Source: Acidimicrobiales bacterium (GTDB lineage Bacteria; Actinomycetota; Acidimicrobiia; Acidimicrobiales; Aldehydirespiratoraceae). Taken from it: DNA of 64,000 nt. Numbering within the stretch: the first letter of the stretch is position 1; the number at the start of each line of letters is the position of its first letter. A program made the translations under genes and the position numbers. Shown here piece after piece: positions 34,061-43,833 of this stretch. The notes under the pieces were generated by a model. It ran no database searches. It worked only from the letters and a program-made list of their open reading frames with translations, and was not told where the DNA came from. The stretch covers positions 62,001 through 126,000 of the forward strand of contig JAVJSI010000014.1 in the NCBI GenBank assembly GCA_040219515.1, written 5' to 3'.

Positions 34061-35272
34061 TCAGCCGGCGTTGACCAGCAGCGCCCGGTTGGCGCCGTCG
34101 GGCAGCTCGGTGAGGGGCTCCTCGAGTTCGGCGACGGTCGGGCCGTACTCGGCCACCAGCGGTGCGAGTGCGTCGACGTCGAGGCCGTAGAGGTCGGCGG
34201 CGTTGAGGCCGAGAAGCCGACGCTTCTCCTCGACGGGGACATCGATCATCACCTGGCGGAGGTGCTCGCGGCTGAACGGCCCGGATCCCTCGTCGTGGGG
34301 GTAGTCGCTGCCCCACATGAACCGGCCCTCGGCCACGACGTCGCGCTTGGCCACGTCGGCCTTCGAGGGGAACGACGCGCCGAGCCACACGTTCTGCTTG
34401 AAGTACTCGCTGGCGAGCTTGGGCAGGCCGGCGCCCTCTTCGTACTTGAGTTCGCCGATCGAACCCTGACGCATGCTCCGGATGATGCCGTCGAGCTTGC
34501 GATTCGTGGTCTCGAACTGGCCGGAACCGGCTTCGGTGATCACGAACTTCATTGTCGGGAACTTCTCGAACACGCCGGCCAGCAGCATGTGTTCGTAGTT
34601 GCGTAGACCGTAGAAGCCCACCTCGGAGATCATGATCGCCTGGGTGGCCGGGTACTTGCCGTAGTTCGGCGAACCGGTGCCGCCGTGGAGGTGGACGGGC
34701 ATGTCGAGATCGACCAGCGCCGCCCACAGGCGGTCGTACTCCGGGTCGTAGAGCGGCTTGACCCACTTCACGTCGGGGGCCACCGTCGGTAGGAGGACCC
34801 CGCCGCGCAGGTCGTTCTCCTTGATCCACTTCGCGTCCTCGATGGCATCGTCGATGTCGTTGAGGAAGATCTGGCCGATGCCGGCGCGCCGGTTGGGACG
34901 GCTCGCGCAGAAGTCGGCCATCCAACGGTTGTGGGCGTGGATGCCGGCCCGGCGGCGCTCGTACTCGTCGCCTTCCTTGGGTGGCCCGGCGAAGAGCACG
35001 AAGCCCGGGTAGAAGGGCGGCACCGTGTTCGGGAAGATGACCTCGCCGACGACGCCGTCGGCCAGCTGGTCGCGGTCGCGGCGCTCGTCGTCCCAGTTGC
35101 GAACCCGCAGGTCGTCGTCGCGCAGGTCCTTCCACGGGTTCTTGTACTTTCCGCGCCACGCGTCGAACTCGTCGCGCCATGCTTCGTCGAGGTACTCGCG
35201 GTACTGCTCGTGGCTGCCGCCGGCGTGGGAATCGGCAGTGATGACCGTGTAATTGGGCTCGGTGGTCGACAT
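34061..35272 (-). CDS. Amidohydrolase (decarboxylase-like, TIM barrel)
   Basis: A 403-residue amidohydrolase-2 family protein. It has the opening ITADSHAGG, a central MPVHLHGG metal-binding pair, FVITEAGSGQFE, and the C-terminal MWGSDYPHDEG that carries the catalytic Asp. The family includes ACMSD- and LigY-like decarboxylases and hydrolases. It stands alone between the operator region at 33898 and the MFS gene. Substrate unknown. Confidence 0.88.
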   Translation of the reverse strand: MSTTEPNYTVITADSHAGGSHEQYREYLDEAWRDEFDAWRGKYKNPWKDLRDDDLRVRNWDDERRDRDQLADGVVGEVIFPNTVPPFYPGFVLFAGPPKEGDEYERRRAGIHAHNRWMADFCASRPNRRAGIGQIFLNDIDDAIEDAKWIKENDLRGGVLLPTVAPDVKWVKPLYDPEYDRLWAALVDLDMPVHLHGGTGSPNYGKYPATQAIMISEVGFYGLRNYEHMLLAGVFEKFPTMKFVITEAGSGQFETTNRKLDGIIRSMRQGSIGELKYEEGAGLPKLASEYFKQNVWLGASFPSKADVAKRDVVAEGRFMWGSDYPHDEGSGPFSREHLRQVMIDVPVEEKRRLLGLNAADLYGLDVDALAPLVAEYGPTVAELEEPLTELPDGANRALLVNAG

Positions 35273-35423
35273 CGATCGTCCTTCGGTGCGCTCGCGTTGG
35301 TGCGGGGGTCGCTACCTCCATCGTCGCGCTCTGACGCCGCAGCGACAACACGAGGAGGACGAAAGACCCTGCTCGATGGTTGTCAAGACACGACGAATGG
35401 CAGCTGCCTCGTCGCCGTTTCGG

Positions 35424-36752
35424 TCACCGCCGCCGTTCACTGCGCCGATCGTGACGCACGCTGCCGAGGCGTCGATGTTGTCGGAGCCCGGCGATGGACA
35501 GGATCAGGCCGACGGCAGGGATGACGGTGGAGATCCAGAGCGCGGTGCGATAGCCGCCGGCGATCGAGTGGACCAGAGCGAAGAACGCCGGTCCGATAGC
35601 GCTGCCGATCACCATCGTGCTCATCTGAGCACCGGCGACCGCACCGAGATGTCGCCGCCCGAAGACCTTCGGGATCGCGGCGGATGTCAGTGCGGAGAAG
35701 CACCCCTGTGAGACACCCCAGGTCGTCACGGCGGCCACGGCGCCCCAGCCGGTATCGAGCAGACCGACCGTGGGATACATCACCAGCTGGGCGGCAGCCA
35801 TCACTATTGCGACCGCGAACGGGGTCACGCGGTCGATCAACCAGCCGGTGAAGAGTGTGACCGGCACGCTGACGAACGCGATGGGAACGAAGATGCGAAC
35901 GACCTCGGCGTCGGTCAGGCCGAGCTCCGACCCGAGGTCGACGATGTGGAACGTGATGGCCGTACTGGTCGACGCGAGGGCGGCAACCGGGATGGTCAAG
36001 GCCCAGAAGCGGACATCGCGGAGCGCCTCGAAACGGGTGGCGTCCTGCTCGGTCCCGATGACCGGCGCCGGGATGTGCTCGTCGAGTGGGGTCGCGCGGC
36101 CGCCGTCGATCGGGATGCCGGCCGCCTCGGGGCTCACCCGGTAGAGGACGACGATGATCGGGCCGACCACGGCCACCAGCACCACGGCCATGATTCGCCA
36201 CGCGGTGCGGAATCCGTCGAGGTCGATCAGGGCGAGCAACAGCGCAGGGGTGGCGGCGAACGAGAAGCTGATGAACGCGCTCGAGAGCGAGGTCACGAGT
36301 CCACGCCGACGCTCGAACCACTGGGCGACCATGGTCCGCGAGGCCAGCGTGAGCAGACCCTGTCCGCTGAACCGGAGACATCCGAAGCCGATCGACATGA
36401 CGACGACACCGACCCAGGTGCTCATCGGCCCGACCACACTCAGCCCGACCGTGGTCGTCGCCAGGCCGACCGTCGCCCCGAGTGCGACCACTCGAGACCC
36501 GTAGCGGTCGATCGCTCGGCCGCCCGCGCCGATGAGCAGGCCGCTCGACCCGGTTCCGACGAGATAGGCGATTGCGAGCTGGAGACGGGTCAGCCCGGTC
36601 GTCGTGATCAGATCATCGGTGAAGACGCTGACGCCGACGGTCTGCCCGGGCACCGACGCCATCGCACCGATCGTTCCGGCGATGACGACGACCCAGCCGT
36701 AGTAGAAGGGCACCCGTCGCGGGTCGAACGGTCGCGTTCCCGCGGCAGTCAC
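35424..36752 (-). CDS. MFS transporter
   Basis: A 442-residue major facilitator with twelve predicted segments, starting [17 protein letters not shown], a form common in oxalate:formate-antiporter-like MFS members. [10 protein letters not shown] loop lies between segments 2 and 3. GTG start. Monocarboxylate transport is a reasonable guess from that subgroup. It has no close operon partner. Confidence 0.85.
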   Translation of the reverse strand: MTAAGTRPFDPRRVPFYYGWVVVIAGTIGAMASVPGQTVGVSVFTDDLITTTGLTRLQLAIAYLVGTGSSGLLIGAGGRAIDRYGSRVVALGATVGLATTTVGLSVVGPMSTWVGVVVMSIGFGCLRFSGQGLLTLASRTMVAQWFERRRGLVTSLSSAFISFSFAATPALLLALIDLDGFRTAWRIMAVVLVAVVGPIIVVLYRVSPEAAGIPIDGGRATPLDEHIPAPVIGTEQDATRFEALRDVRFWALTIPVAALASTSTAITFHIVDLGSELGLTDAEVVRIFVPIAFVSVPVTLFTGWLIDRVTPFAVAIVMAAAQLVMYPTVGLLDTGWGAVAAVTTWGVSQGCFSALTSAAIPKVFGRRHLGAVAGAQMSTMVIGSAIGPAFFALVHSIAGGYRTALWISTVIPAVGLILSIAGLRQHRRLGSVRHDRRSERRR

Positions 36753-36901
36753 GTCGACGCGGCCTCGGCCACCGAGGCGCGCTCGGCATCGAGTCGTTCC
36801 CTGCCCATCGAGACCGAGGCTACGGCGACGATCGTGCTCGGAACCCGCCCTCGGCTTCGTTGTGGTCGTAGCCCACGCTGACGGCCGGCCATCCTTCGGT
36901 G

Positions 36902-38469
36902 CTACTCAGCCCTGGTCGGGTCGGCGAACATGTGGACGCGGCCCTCTCGGGTACCGACGATGATGCGCCCGTCCCAGACGGCCGGGGTCGATTCGATGCA
37001 GCCACCGAGCTCGAGTTTCCACAGTTCGGGTGGGTCGACGGTCGGATCGCTGACGTCGTAGGCGTGGACCAATCCGGCGCAGTCGCCCTGGATGAGGACG
37101 TCGTCGACCACGACCTGTGAGCTCCAGATTGGCTGGCCGAACCGTTTCTCCCAGACGATGTCGCCGCTCCGTCGGTCGACGCCGAGGAGTCGGCCGGTGT
37201 TGGTCGAGGCGTAGACCATCGTGTCCGTGACTGCTGGGGTGGCCCACAGCCCGCCGGGCACGCCGTCCCGATCGGCGACGGACCAGACGATCGGGTCGTC
37301 GGGCGCAGTGGGGTCGATCTTGACGAGTTGGCCGACTTCCTTCGAGCGCTGGTTCTCCTTCTCGTACTCGACGGCGGCGTAGAGAAAGCCCTCGTCGTCG
37401 GCGACGATCGAGGCATCGGTGTCGTCGCCGAGCCAGAACCGGAACACCCGTTGGGGCTCGACACCGGTCGCCAGTCCCGTGATGTCCCAACCCTGCAACA
37501 AGCCGCCGGAATTCGCGAAGTAGACGGTGTTGCCGGTGACGGCGACCGAGTTCTCGATGGAGACGTTCGGGCCGTGGACCTCGAGGAGCTCCTCGTCCCA
37601 CCGGGCGCGGCGAAGACCAGCTCCGGGTCGACCGTCGCGCGACCGTCGGCGTCGGTACCGCGATTGAGCTTGACGATGTGGAACCACGAGTTCTCGCCCC
37701 CCGCGAAGAGATGGTCGTCGATGACGAGCGGGGAACCGTCCCAGTCGTTGTTCCACCGGGGCTCCGCGACGGCGTTGGCGTTCAACGACCAGAGCTCGAC
37801 CGGTTCGTCCCCCTCGAAGGAGATCACTCGTAGCAGGTTGTCGCGGGAGCCGACGTAGACGAACGGGTAGCCGTCCGGGTCGACGGTGACAGACCCCTTG
37901 ATCAGGTCGCCGGTGAAGAACGGCGGCAGTAGTTCGTCGCCGGTGTCGGCATCGACGAAGTGCACGCCGAAGTCATAGGCGCCGAACACGCTCCACGTGA
38001 CGCCGTCGCGTTCGAAGATCGTGGGCTGACCCGTCCAGCCTGTGCCACACCATTGGCGGGGACCGGTGCCGGGGTCGCTGATGCCACACATCGGCTCCGA
38101 TGGGTAGGACCACGCGATCTCCGGCGCACGGGGCACGGGTCCCGACCCGTAGTAGGAGCGGGTCGGGTTGCCGCGGAAGGTCAACAACCCCTCGACCGCG
38201 TCGCCCCACGGCCGGCCGCTGCTTCGCGGATCGACCCACCCGTCGTACGGGGGCAGCGGCGCCAGGGTGGTGCTCGGTCGGCTCACCGCCGTCGATGTCG
38301 TCGGCGCCGTTGGATCGTCCGGATCGGCCGGCAGGTCATCGTCGTCGTCACGCCCGTCGACTTCCGCGATCTCGGAGTCCGAACGAGATTCCTGACGAGC
38401 CACGATCACGCCAATCGCCACGACGATGACGAAGAGCCCGCCGAACAGTTTGAGGGCTGCCGGATGCAC
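36902..38469 (-). pseudogene. PQQ-type beta-propeller protein, frameshifted
   Basis: GTG 38469 starts a protein with one N-terminal membrane segment (about 7-24), a Thr/Pro linker, and propeller repeats (WSVFGAYDFGVHFVDADTG and similar). At about 37597-37606 the frame shifts. The other frame carries on with WDEELLEVHGPN, then ASTNTGRLLGVDRRSGDIVW and GTREGRVHMFADP, to TAG 36902. The full length of 1568 nt is one base short of 523 codons, so a single lost base explains it. Probably periplasmic-facing; an enzyme role is not shown. Confidence 0.8.
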
Positions 38470-38568
38470 TCAGCTCTCCCCGAATCGGAGCGATGCACGA
38501 TGCATCGCCGCGGAAACGACACCGAGCCCGAAGCCTACGGCCGCCGACGCGAGGTGTCGCCTGCCCAT
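38470..38568 (-). CDS. Possible 32-residue membrane peptide
   Basis: A short frame with one hydrophobic stretch (HLASAAVGFGLGVVSAAM) lies between the ABC permease stop (38574) and the propeller start. Its TGA directly abuts the GTG of the propeller gene. Position in the operon argues for reality; length and lack of a clear RBS argue against. Confidence 0.4.
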   Translation of the reverse strand: MGRRHLASAAVGFGLGVVSAAMHRASLRFGES

Positions 38569-38573
38569 CGGCC

Positions 38574-39386
38574 TCAGTTCTGGTCGACTCGGCCCCGCAG
38601 CGCCGCGAAGCACATGCTCATGCTGAGGACGGCGACGAGGCCGATGGCGAGCATGGTCTGACCCAGTTCGCTCCAGTCCCAGCCGTTGAAGGTGAGTGAG
38701 CGCAGCCCGTCGAGGATGTAGGTCACCGGGTTCAGGCCGGCGACGGTGTCGAGCCAGCCGGTGAGCTGATCGCGTGGGACGTAGGACGAGGTCAGGAACA
38801 GGAACGGGAAGAACAGCATGAAGCTGGAGTTCACCGCCGCCGGATTGCCCGTCTTGAGGGCGATGGCGTAGCCGAAGCCGGCGAAGGCCAGGCTCCAGAA
38901 CGCCGCGATCGCGATGAACGCCAGGATGCCCAACGGGCCGGCCTCGAATCGCACGCCAAGAATGAACCCGAGCGCGAGGATCGGCAGGGTGAGCGCAGCG
39001 GCCACCGCGACGTCGGCCAGCATGTGGCCGACGAGGATCGACGTTCGCCGCACCGGGGTGAGCAGCATCCGGTCCACGTAGCGGTTCTGCACATCGAGCA
39101 CCACCGCAGGTGCGCGGGAGACGCCGGTGACACCGAGCAGGATCGCCGTCGGCATCTGGAACGCGGTGTAGTCGAACCCGGCAGCCGCGCCCTCGGTGAG
39201 TCGTTCGAGCGTGGCGATGTTCACGACGAAGAAGAAGATGGCGATGAGCACGGGCGGGACGACCCCTTCGAGGTCGCGGGGCACGGCCCGCAGGGCGCGA
39301 CCCGCCACGGTCATCGTGTCGCGGACGATGCCGCTCGGGCGGGCGAGCGTGTTGCTCGACGGTTGGCGGATGGTCGTGGTGGTCAT
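38574..39386 (-). CDS. ABC-2 permease (DrrB-like)
   Basis: A 270-residue permease with six hydrophobic segments; the ABC-2 signature lies in NRYVDRMLLTPVRRTSILVG and the late FLFLTSSYVPRDQLTGWL loop is typical of DrrB-type exporters. It overlaps the ATPase gene by ATGA (39383-39386). Confidence 0.9.
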   Translation of the reverse strand: MTTTTIRQPSSNTLARPSGIVRDTMTVAGRALRAVPRDLEGVVPPVLIAIFFFVVNIATLERLTEGAAAGFDYTAFQMPTAILLGVTGVSRAPAVVLDVQNRYVDRMLLTPVRRTSILVGHMLADVAVAAALTLPILALGFILGVRFEAGPLGILAFIAIAAFWSLAFAGFGYAIALKTGNPAAVNSSFMLFFPFLFLTSSYVPRDQLTGWLDTVAGLNPVTYILDGLRSLTFNGWDWSELGQTMLAIGLVAVLSMSMCFAALRGRVDQN

Positions 39387-40414
39387 CGGGCTTCCTCGTT
39401 GGTTTCGGTGGCGGTCTCGGTCTGGATACGGGTGCCGGTGAGCTCGAGGAACACGTCGTCGAGCGTGGTGGAGCGAAGGCTGAGTCCGGCGAAGTCGATG
39501 CCGGCGGCATCGAGGGCGATGGCCATCGGACCCACGGTCTTCGCGCCGTCGGCCGTGGCGATGCGCAACACCTGTTTGTCGGTGTCGATCGCATCGATCC
39601 CGGGAATGGCCAACAGGGCCTCGCGGGCGATCGTCAGATCACCGGGGATCTCGGCGAGCACGATGTCGCGCCCGACCTGTCGTTTCAATTCGGCGGGTGT
39701 GCCTTCGGCGACCAGGCCGCCGGCATTGATGATGCCGATGCGATGGGCGAGGGCATCGGCCTCTTCGAGGTACTGGGTCGTCAACATGATGGTCATGCCG
39801 AGCTGTTCGTTGAGGTTGCGAACCTCTTCCCAGACCCGGGCCCGGCTGGCCGGGTCGAGCCCGGTCGTCGGTTCGTCGAGGAACAGCACCTCGGGCTGAT
39901 GGACCAGCGCAGCGGCGAGGTCGAGACGGCGGCGCATACCGCCCGAGTAGGTGTCGATGCGACGATCGAGTGCCTCGCCGATGTCGACCAGGCTCGTGAG
40001 CTCGCGCATACGCTTGTCGATCACCGTGTTCGTCAGGCCGTAGAAACGCCCTTGCAGCCGCAGGAGTTCGCGACCGGTCTGGCGGGGATCGAGGGAGATG
40101 TCCTGCAGCGCGGCACCGATGCGCAGGCGGACCTGCTGGGGGTCGTCGACGATGTCGTGGCCGGCGATCTCGGCGGTGCCGGAGGTCGGCGCGAGGAGGG
40201 TGCAGAGCATTCGTACCGTGGTGGACTTGCCGGCCCCGTTCGGACCGAGGAAGCCGTAGATCTCGCCGGGTGCGATGGCGAGATCGAGCCCGGACACGGC
40301 GTCGCCGGCATCGAAGGCGCGGGTCAGTCCGCGGGCGGCGATCGCCGGTCGATTCGGTGCTGCCGTCGGGGGTGGTGATTCGATCGGCGGACTCTGGGTG
40401 GCGGAGTGGGGCAT
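39383..40414 (-). CDS. ABC transporter ATP-binding protein (DrrA-like)
   Basis: A 343-residue ATPase. GPNGAGKST Walker A (about 57-65), YSGGMRRRLDLA signature, LFLDEPTTGLD Walker B and TTQYLEEAD with Gln in the H-loop position, a DrrA trait. The C-terminal 90 residues form the DrrA-type regulatory domain. ATG 40414 follows AAGGAA. Divergent from the WYL regulator with a 21-bp palindrome between. Confidence 0.92.
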   Translation of the reverse strand: MPHSATQSPPIESPPPTAAPNRPAIAARGLTRAFDAGDAVSGLDLAIAPGEIYGFLGPNGAGKSTTVRMLCTLLAPTSGTAEIAGHDIVDDPQQVRLRIGAALQDISLDPRQTGRELLRLQGRFYGLTNTVIDKRMRELTSLVDIGEALDRRIDTYSGGMRRRLDLAAALVHQPEVLFLDEPTTGLDPASRARVWEEVRNLNEQLGMTIMLTTQYLEEADALAHRIGIINAGGLVAEGTPAELKRQVGRDIVLAEIPGDLTIAREALLAIPGIDAIDTDKQVLRIATADGAKTVGPMAIALDAAGIDFAGLSLRSTTLDDVFLELTGTRIQTETATETNEEAR

Positions 40415-40456
40415 CGATGTTCCTTTCAGGAGGTCGAGCACGAACATACGAAACGC

Positions 40457-40477
40457 TGCGGACAGAATCTGTCCGCA
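40457..40477. promoter_or_regulatory. Perfect 9-3-9 palindrome, WYL regulator operator
   Basis: TGCGGACAG-AAT-CTGTCCGCA lies between the divergent ABC exporter (start 40414) and the regulator (start 40498). A near copy is at 23566-23586. Confidence 0.85.
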
Positions 40478-40497
40478 AGTTCTGACAAGCTGGGAAA

Positions 40498-41481
40498 ATG
40501 CGGAAAGACCCCACCGGACGAGCACTGGAACTGCTCTCGCTGCTGCAGACCCACCGGTTGTGGCGGGGAGCCGAACTGGCCGAACGCCTCGAGGTCACCG
40601 AACGCACGGTGCGCCGCGACGTCGATCGGCTGCGCGAGCTCGGCTACCCGGTCGACGCCACGACCGGCGCCGACGGGGGCTACCGCCTCGCGGTGGGTGC
40701 CCATGTGCCGCCGCTCGTGCTCGACGACGACGAGGCAGTGGCTGTCGCGGTCGGGCTCCGCTATGCGGCCGGCGCGGCCATCGGCGGCATGGAGGAGACG
40801 TCGTTGCGGGCGTTGACCAAGATCGAGCAGTTGCTGCCCGACCGGCTGCGACGCCGCGTGTCGGCCCTGCACTCGAGCGTCACTTCGATGAGGTGGAGCG
40901 GTCGCGACGACGACATGGTCGACTCCGATGCGCTCAGCGTGCTCGCCGCCGCGTGCCGAGACCGGGAGGAAGTGCGATTCGACTACCGGCGTCGCGACGG
41001 GGAGGACAGTCGCCGTCTCGTCGAACCGCACCAGCTCGTCACGGCCGGTCGTCGATGGTACCTCGTGGCATGGGATCAGCGCCGTGCGGACTGGCGAACA
41101 TTTCGGTTGGATCGGATGCTCGAGCCCCGACTGGCGGGTCGCCGATTCACGCCCCGCGAGATCCCCGGCGGCGACGCGGCGAGTTTCGTCGCGACGTCGC
41201 TCGGTTCGATACCCCGCAACATCGAGGTCCTCGTCGCCGTCGACGTCCCCTATGCGGAGATCGAGGATGTTCTCCGCTGGGTCGACCACACTCCCACCGA
41301 GACCGATGCGGATTCATGCGTCATCCGAGTGCGAGGCGACGACCCCGATTGGCTCACCATGTCGATCGCCCGCATCGCGCTGACCGGCCCGGTCGCCGTC
41401 CTCGAGCCGGGGTCCGTCGCGGATGCCGTGCGTCGCGTGGCCACCCACCTCGCCCCTGCGCGCTCACCGACACGAGAGTGA
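40498..41481 (+). CDS. YafY/DeoR-type HTH regulator with WYL domain
   Basis: A 327-residue regulator: N-terminal HTH_11 (LWRGAELAERLEVTERTVRRD, about 21-41) with GGYRL wing, then a WYL domain (about 135-215, AGRRWYLVAWDQRR) and a C-terminal WCX region. WYL proteins bind ligands or nucleic acid and can repress or activate. It probably autoregulates and controls the divergent exporter through 40457, and the 23638 hydrolase through 23566. Confidence 0.9.
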   Translation: MRKDPTGRALELLSLLQTHRLWRGAELAERLEVTERTVRRDVDRLRELGYPVDATTGADGGYRLAVGAHVPPLVLDDDEAVAVAVGLRYAAGAAIGGMEETSLRALTKIEQLLPDRLRRRVSALHSSVTSMRWSGRDDDMVDSDALSVLAAACRDREEVRFDYRRRDGEDSRRLVEPHQLVTAGRRWYLVAWDQRRADWRTFRLDRMLEPRLAGRRFTPREIPGGDAASFVATSLGSIPRNIEVLVAVDVPYAEIEDVLRWVDHTPTETDADSCVIRVRGDDPDWLTMSIARIALTGPVAVLEPGSVADAVRRVATHLAPARSPTRE

Positions 41482-41535
41482 CCTCGTGAATGAACCCCCA
41501 GTGGTCCGGCCGCCGGAGGGAATACGGTCGTGGCC

Positions 41536-41985
41536 ATGAGCGAGAACGCAGCTCCCCGAGTTCGTCAACTGCGCGTCGTGGTCGAGGCCGATGACTACCT
41601 TGCCGCCGTTGCCTTCTACCGCGATGTGCTCGGCCTGGAGCAGAGTGCCGCATTCTCGGGCGACGGTGATGCGCAGGTGACGATTCTCGAGGCAGGGCGG
41701 GCGACGCTCGAGATCGCGAACCGCGCCCAGGTCGACCTGATCGACGACGTCGAGGTCGGTCGGAGGGTGTCGCCTCACATCCGGCTGGCCTTCGAGGTCG
41801 ACGACGCCCGCTCCGCCACCACCGCACTCACCACCGCCGGCGCGGAGCTCGGCGCCGACCCGGTCGAGACGCCCTGGCGATCGTTAAACGCCAGGCTCTC
41901 CGCTCCGGCCGGGCTCCAACTGACGATCTTCGAAGAACTCGCATCAGCGTCCGAGCGCGAGGCCACCGACGGCTTCGGATCGTGA
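41536..41985 (+). CDS. VOC-family (glyoxalase-like) protein
   Basis: A 149-residue vicinal-oxygen-chelate protein with two beta-alpha-beta-beta-beta units: RVVVEADDYLAAVAFYRDVLGL and IRLAFEVDDARSATTALTTAGAEL. Metal ligands and substrate are uncertain; many such proteins give antibiotic resistance or act in aromatic metabolism. ATG 41536 is used; GTG 41530 is an in-frame alternative. Confidence 0.8.
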   Translation: MSENAAPRVRQLRVVVEADDYLAAVAFYRDVLGLEQSAAFSGDGDAQVTILEAGRATLEIANRAQVDLIDDVEVGRRVSPHIRLAFEVDDARSATTALTTAGAELGADPVETPWRSLNARLSAPAGLQLTIFEELASASEREATDGFGS

Positions 41986-42088
41986 ACCCCGTCGCCGCAG
42001 CCCGAGTAGTTCGTGTCGGTCAGATTCCGGACGCAACTCCTCAACGTCCAGTCGCGACGACGCGCGACAGTGTCTTGTGGGAGAAGCG

Positions 42089-43729
42089 ATGACCGACGAG
42101 CACTGGTGGCGACGGGCCACGATCTATCAGGTGTACCCGCGGTCGTTCGTCGACTCCGACGGCGACGGGATCGGCGACCTGCCCGGCATCATCGACCGGC
42201 TCGCGCACCTCGTCGACCTCGGCGTGGACACCGTGTGGGTGTCGCCCTTCTTCGCCAGTCCGCAGCGCGACGTCGGCTACGACGTGAGCGACTATCGCGC
42301 CGTGGCGCCCGAATACGGCACGATCGACGACGCCCAACGGCTCATCGACCGTGCCCACGAACTCGGCCTGCGCGTGCTCTTCGATCTGGTGCTCAACCAC
42401 ACGTCGGATCAACACCCGTGGTTCCTCGAGTCGCGGTCGTCGCGCGACAACCCGAAGGCCGATTGGTACGTGTGGCACGACGGCCGTCGCGGTCTGCGTG
42501 GTCGCCGCCGACCGCCGAACAACTGGCGTTCCGAGCTGCAGATCCCCCGCGCGTGGCAGTGGTGCGAGGAGCGCGAGCAGTGGTATCTGGCGACGTTCCT
42601 CGACTTCCAACCCGACCTGAATTGGCACAACCCGGACGTGCGACGCGAGATGTTCGACATGATCCGGAGCTGGCTCGAACGCGGCGTCGACGGCTTCCGT
42701 CTCGACATCTTCGGATCGATCATGCACGACATCGAGCTGCGCGACAACGGTCGCCGTCCGCTGTTGGTGGCGGGGATCCCCCGGCTGCAGACCCCTGACC
42801 GCACCCTGAACACCGAGGAGAACTTCGTGCTCGCGACGGAGCTGCGGGAGGTCACCGACGAGTTCGACGGCGAGCGAGCGCTCCTCGGCGAGGTGTTCGG
42901 GTCGAGCGAGGTGCTCTCGCGGTACCTGGCGTATCGCGGTCGCCCCGGCCTGCATCTCGTCTTCGCCTTCGATTTCCTCGCTGCGCCGTATCGTGCCTCG
43001 ACGCTGCGCCGACTCATCGCCGGCTACGAGCGTGACTTCCCGGCCCCGCAGTTGCCGACGCTCGTGCTCGAGAACCACGACCGGGCCCGCAGTCTCTCCC
43101 GGCTCGGCGGCGACCTCGACAAGGCGAAGGTGATGGCCACGCTGTTGCTCACCCTTCGCGGCGTGCCGGTGATGTACCAGGGGCAGGAGATCGGGATGAC
43201 CAACCGCTACATCCCCCTGGCCGAGGCGATCGATCCGGTCCCTCGGGCCGTGGCCCGATTCCTGCCCGAGTTCCTCAACCGTCGGCTCCCCGAGAGGTTG
43301 AACCGTGACGAGGTGCGCACGCCGATGCAGTGGGATGCCCGCCCCGGCGCAGGGTTCACCACGGCCGACGCCACGCCGTGGCTTCTGGTCAATGACAACC
43401 ATGTCGACGTGAACGTGGCCGCGCAGGTCGGTCGCGCCGACTCGCTCTTGGAGTGGTATCGGCTGCTGCTGTCCCTGCGGCGGGAGCACGCGGCGCTCCA
43501 TTCCGGCGCGCTCGAGCTGCGGCCCTCCTCCGATGACGCCGACGTCGTCGACTTCGAACGCACGGACGGGCACGAGCACGTTCGTGTCGTCGCGAACATG
43601 GGCGACGATCGCGAGGTGGTCGAAGTCGGGAGCGAGTCCCTCGTGCTCGCGTCGAGCAACGAGCAGACCACGCGGGTCGACGGCACGGTGTATCTCGCAC
43701 CACACTCGGCGGTCGTCGTCAGGAGGTGA
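42089..43729 (+). CDS. GH13 alpha-glucosidase/oligo-1,6-glucosidase-like
   Basis: A 546-residue glycoside hydrolase 13 enzyme. Conserved regions: DLVLNHTSDQHPW (H104), DGFRLDIFG with nucleophile D206, LLGEVFG with acid/base E268, and LENHDRAR with H330-D331. QPDLNW at about 174-179 marks the alpha-glucosidase (GH13 subfamilies 17/23/30) branch. GGGAG precedes ATG 42089. Likely cytoplasmic cleavage of alpha-glucosides such as trehalose or maltose derivatives. Confidence 0.9.
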   Translation: MTDEHWWRRATIYQVYPRSFVDSDGDGIGDLPGIIDRLAHLVDLGVDTVWVSPFFASPQRDVGYDVSDYRAVAPEYGTIDDAQRLIDRAHELGLRVLFDLVLNHTSDQHPWFLESRSSRDNPKADWYVWHDGRRGLRGRRRPPNNWRSELQIPRAWQWCEEREQWYLATFLDFQPDLNWHNPDVRREMFDMIRSWLERGVDGFRLDIFGSIMHDIELRDNGRRPLLVAGIPRLQTPDRTLNTEENFVLATELREVTDEFDGERALLGEVFGSSEVLSRYLAYRGRPGLHLVFAFDFLAAPYRASTLRRLIAGYERDFPAPQLPTLVLENHDRARSLSRLGGDLDKAKVMATLLLTLRGVPVMYQGQEIGMTNRYIPLAEAIDPVPRAVARFLPEFLNRRLPERLNRDEVRTPMQWDARPGAGFTTADATPWLLVNDNHVDVNVAAQVGRADSLLEWYRLLLSLRREHAALHSGALELRPSSDDADVVDFERTDGHEHVRVVANMGDDREVVEVGSESLVLASSNEQTTRVDGTVYLAPHSAVVVRR

Positions 43730-43833
43730 GCCGTTTTGTTCGTCTCTGGTTCGGGTAGAGCGACGTCAGCGTCGATGACGATGCTGTCGCAGACGCTGTC
43801 CTGCGGCCGATCCCCCCGGAACAGAGCCTGACG

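Noticed and set aside
42041-43705. 554-codon open frame antisense to the GH13 gene
   Set aside because: High-GC antisense shadow: low-complexity Val/Gly/Arg/His composition, and the plus strand has a complete GH13 enzyme.
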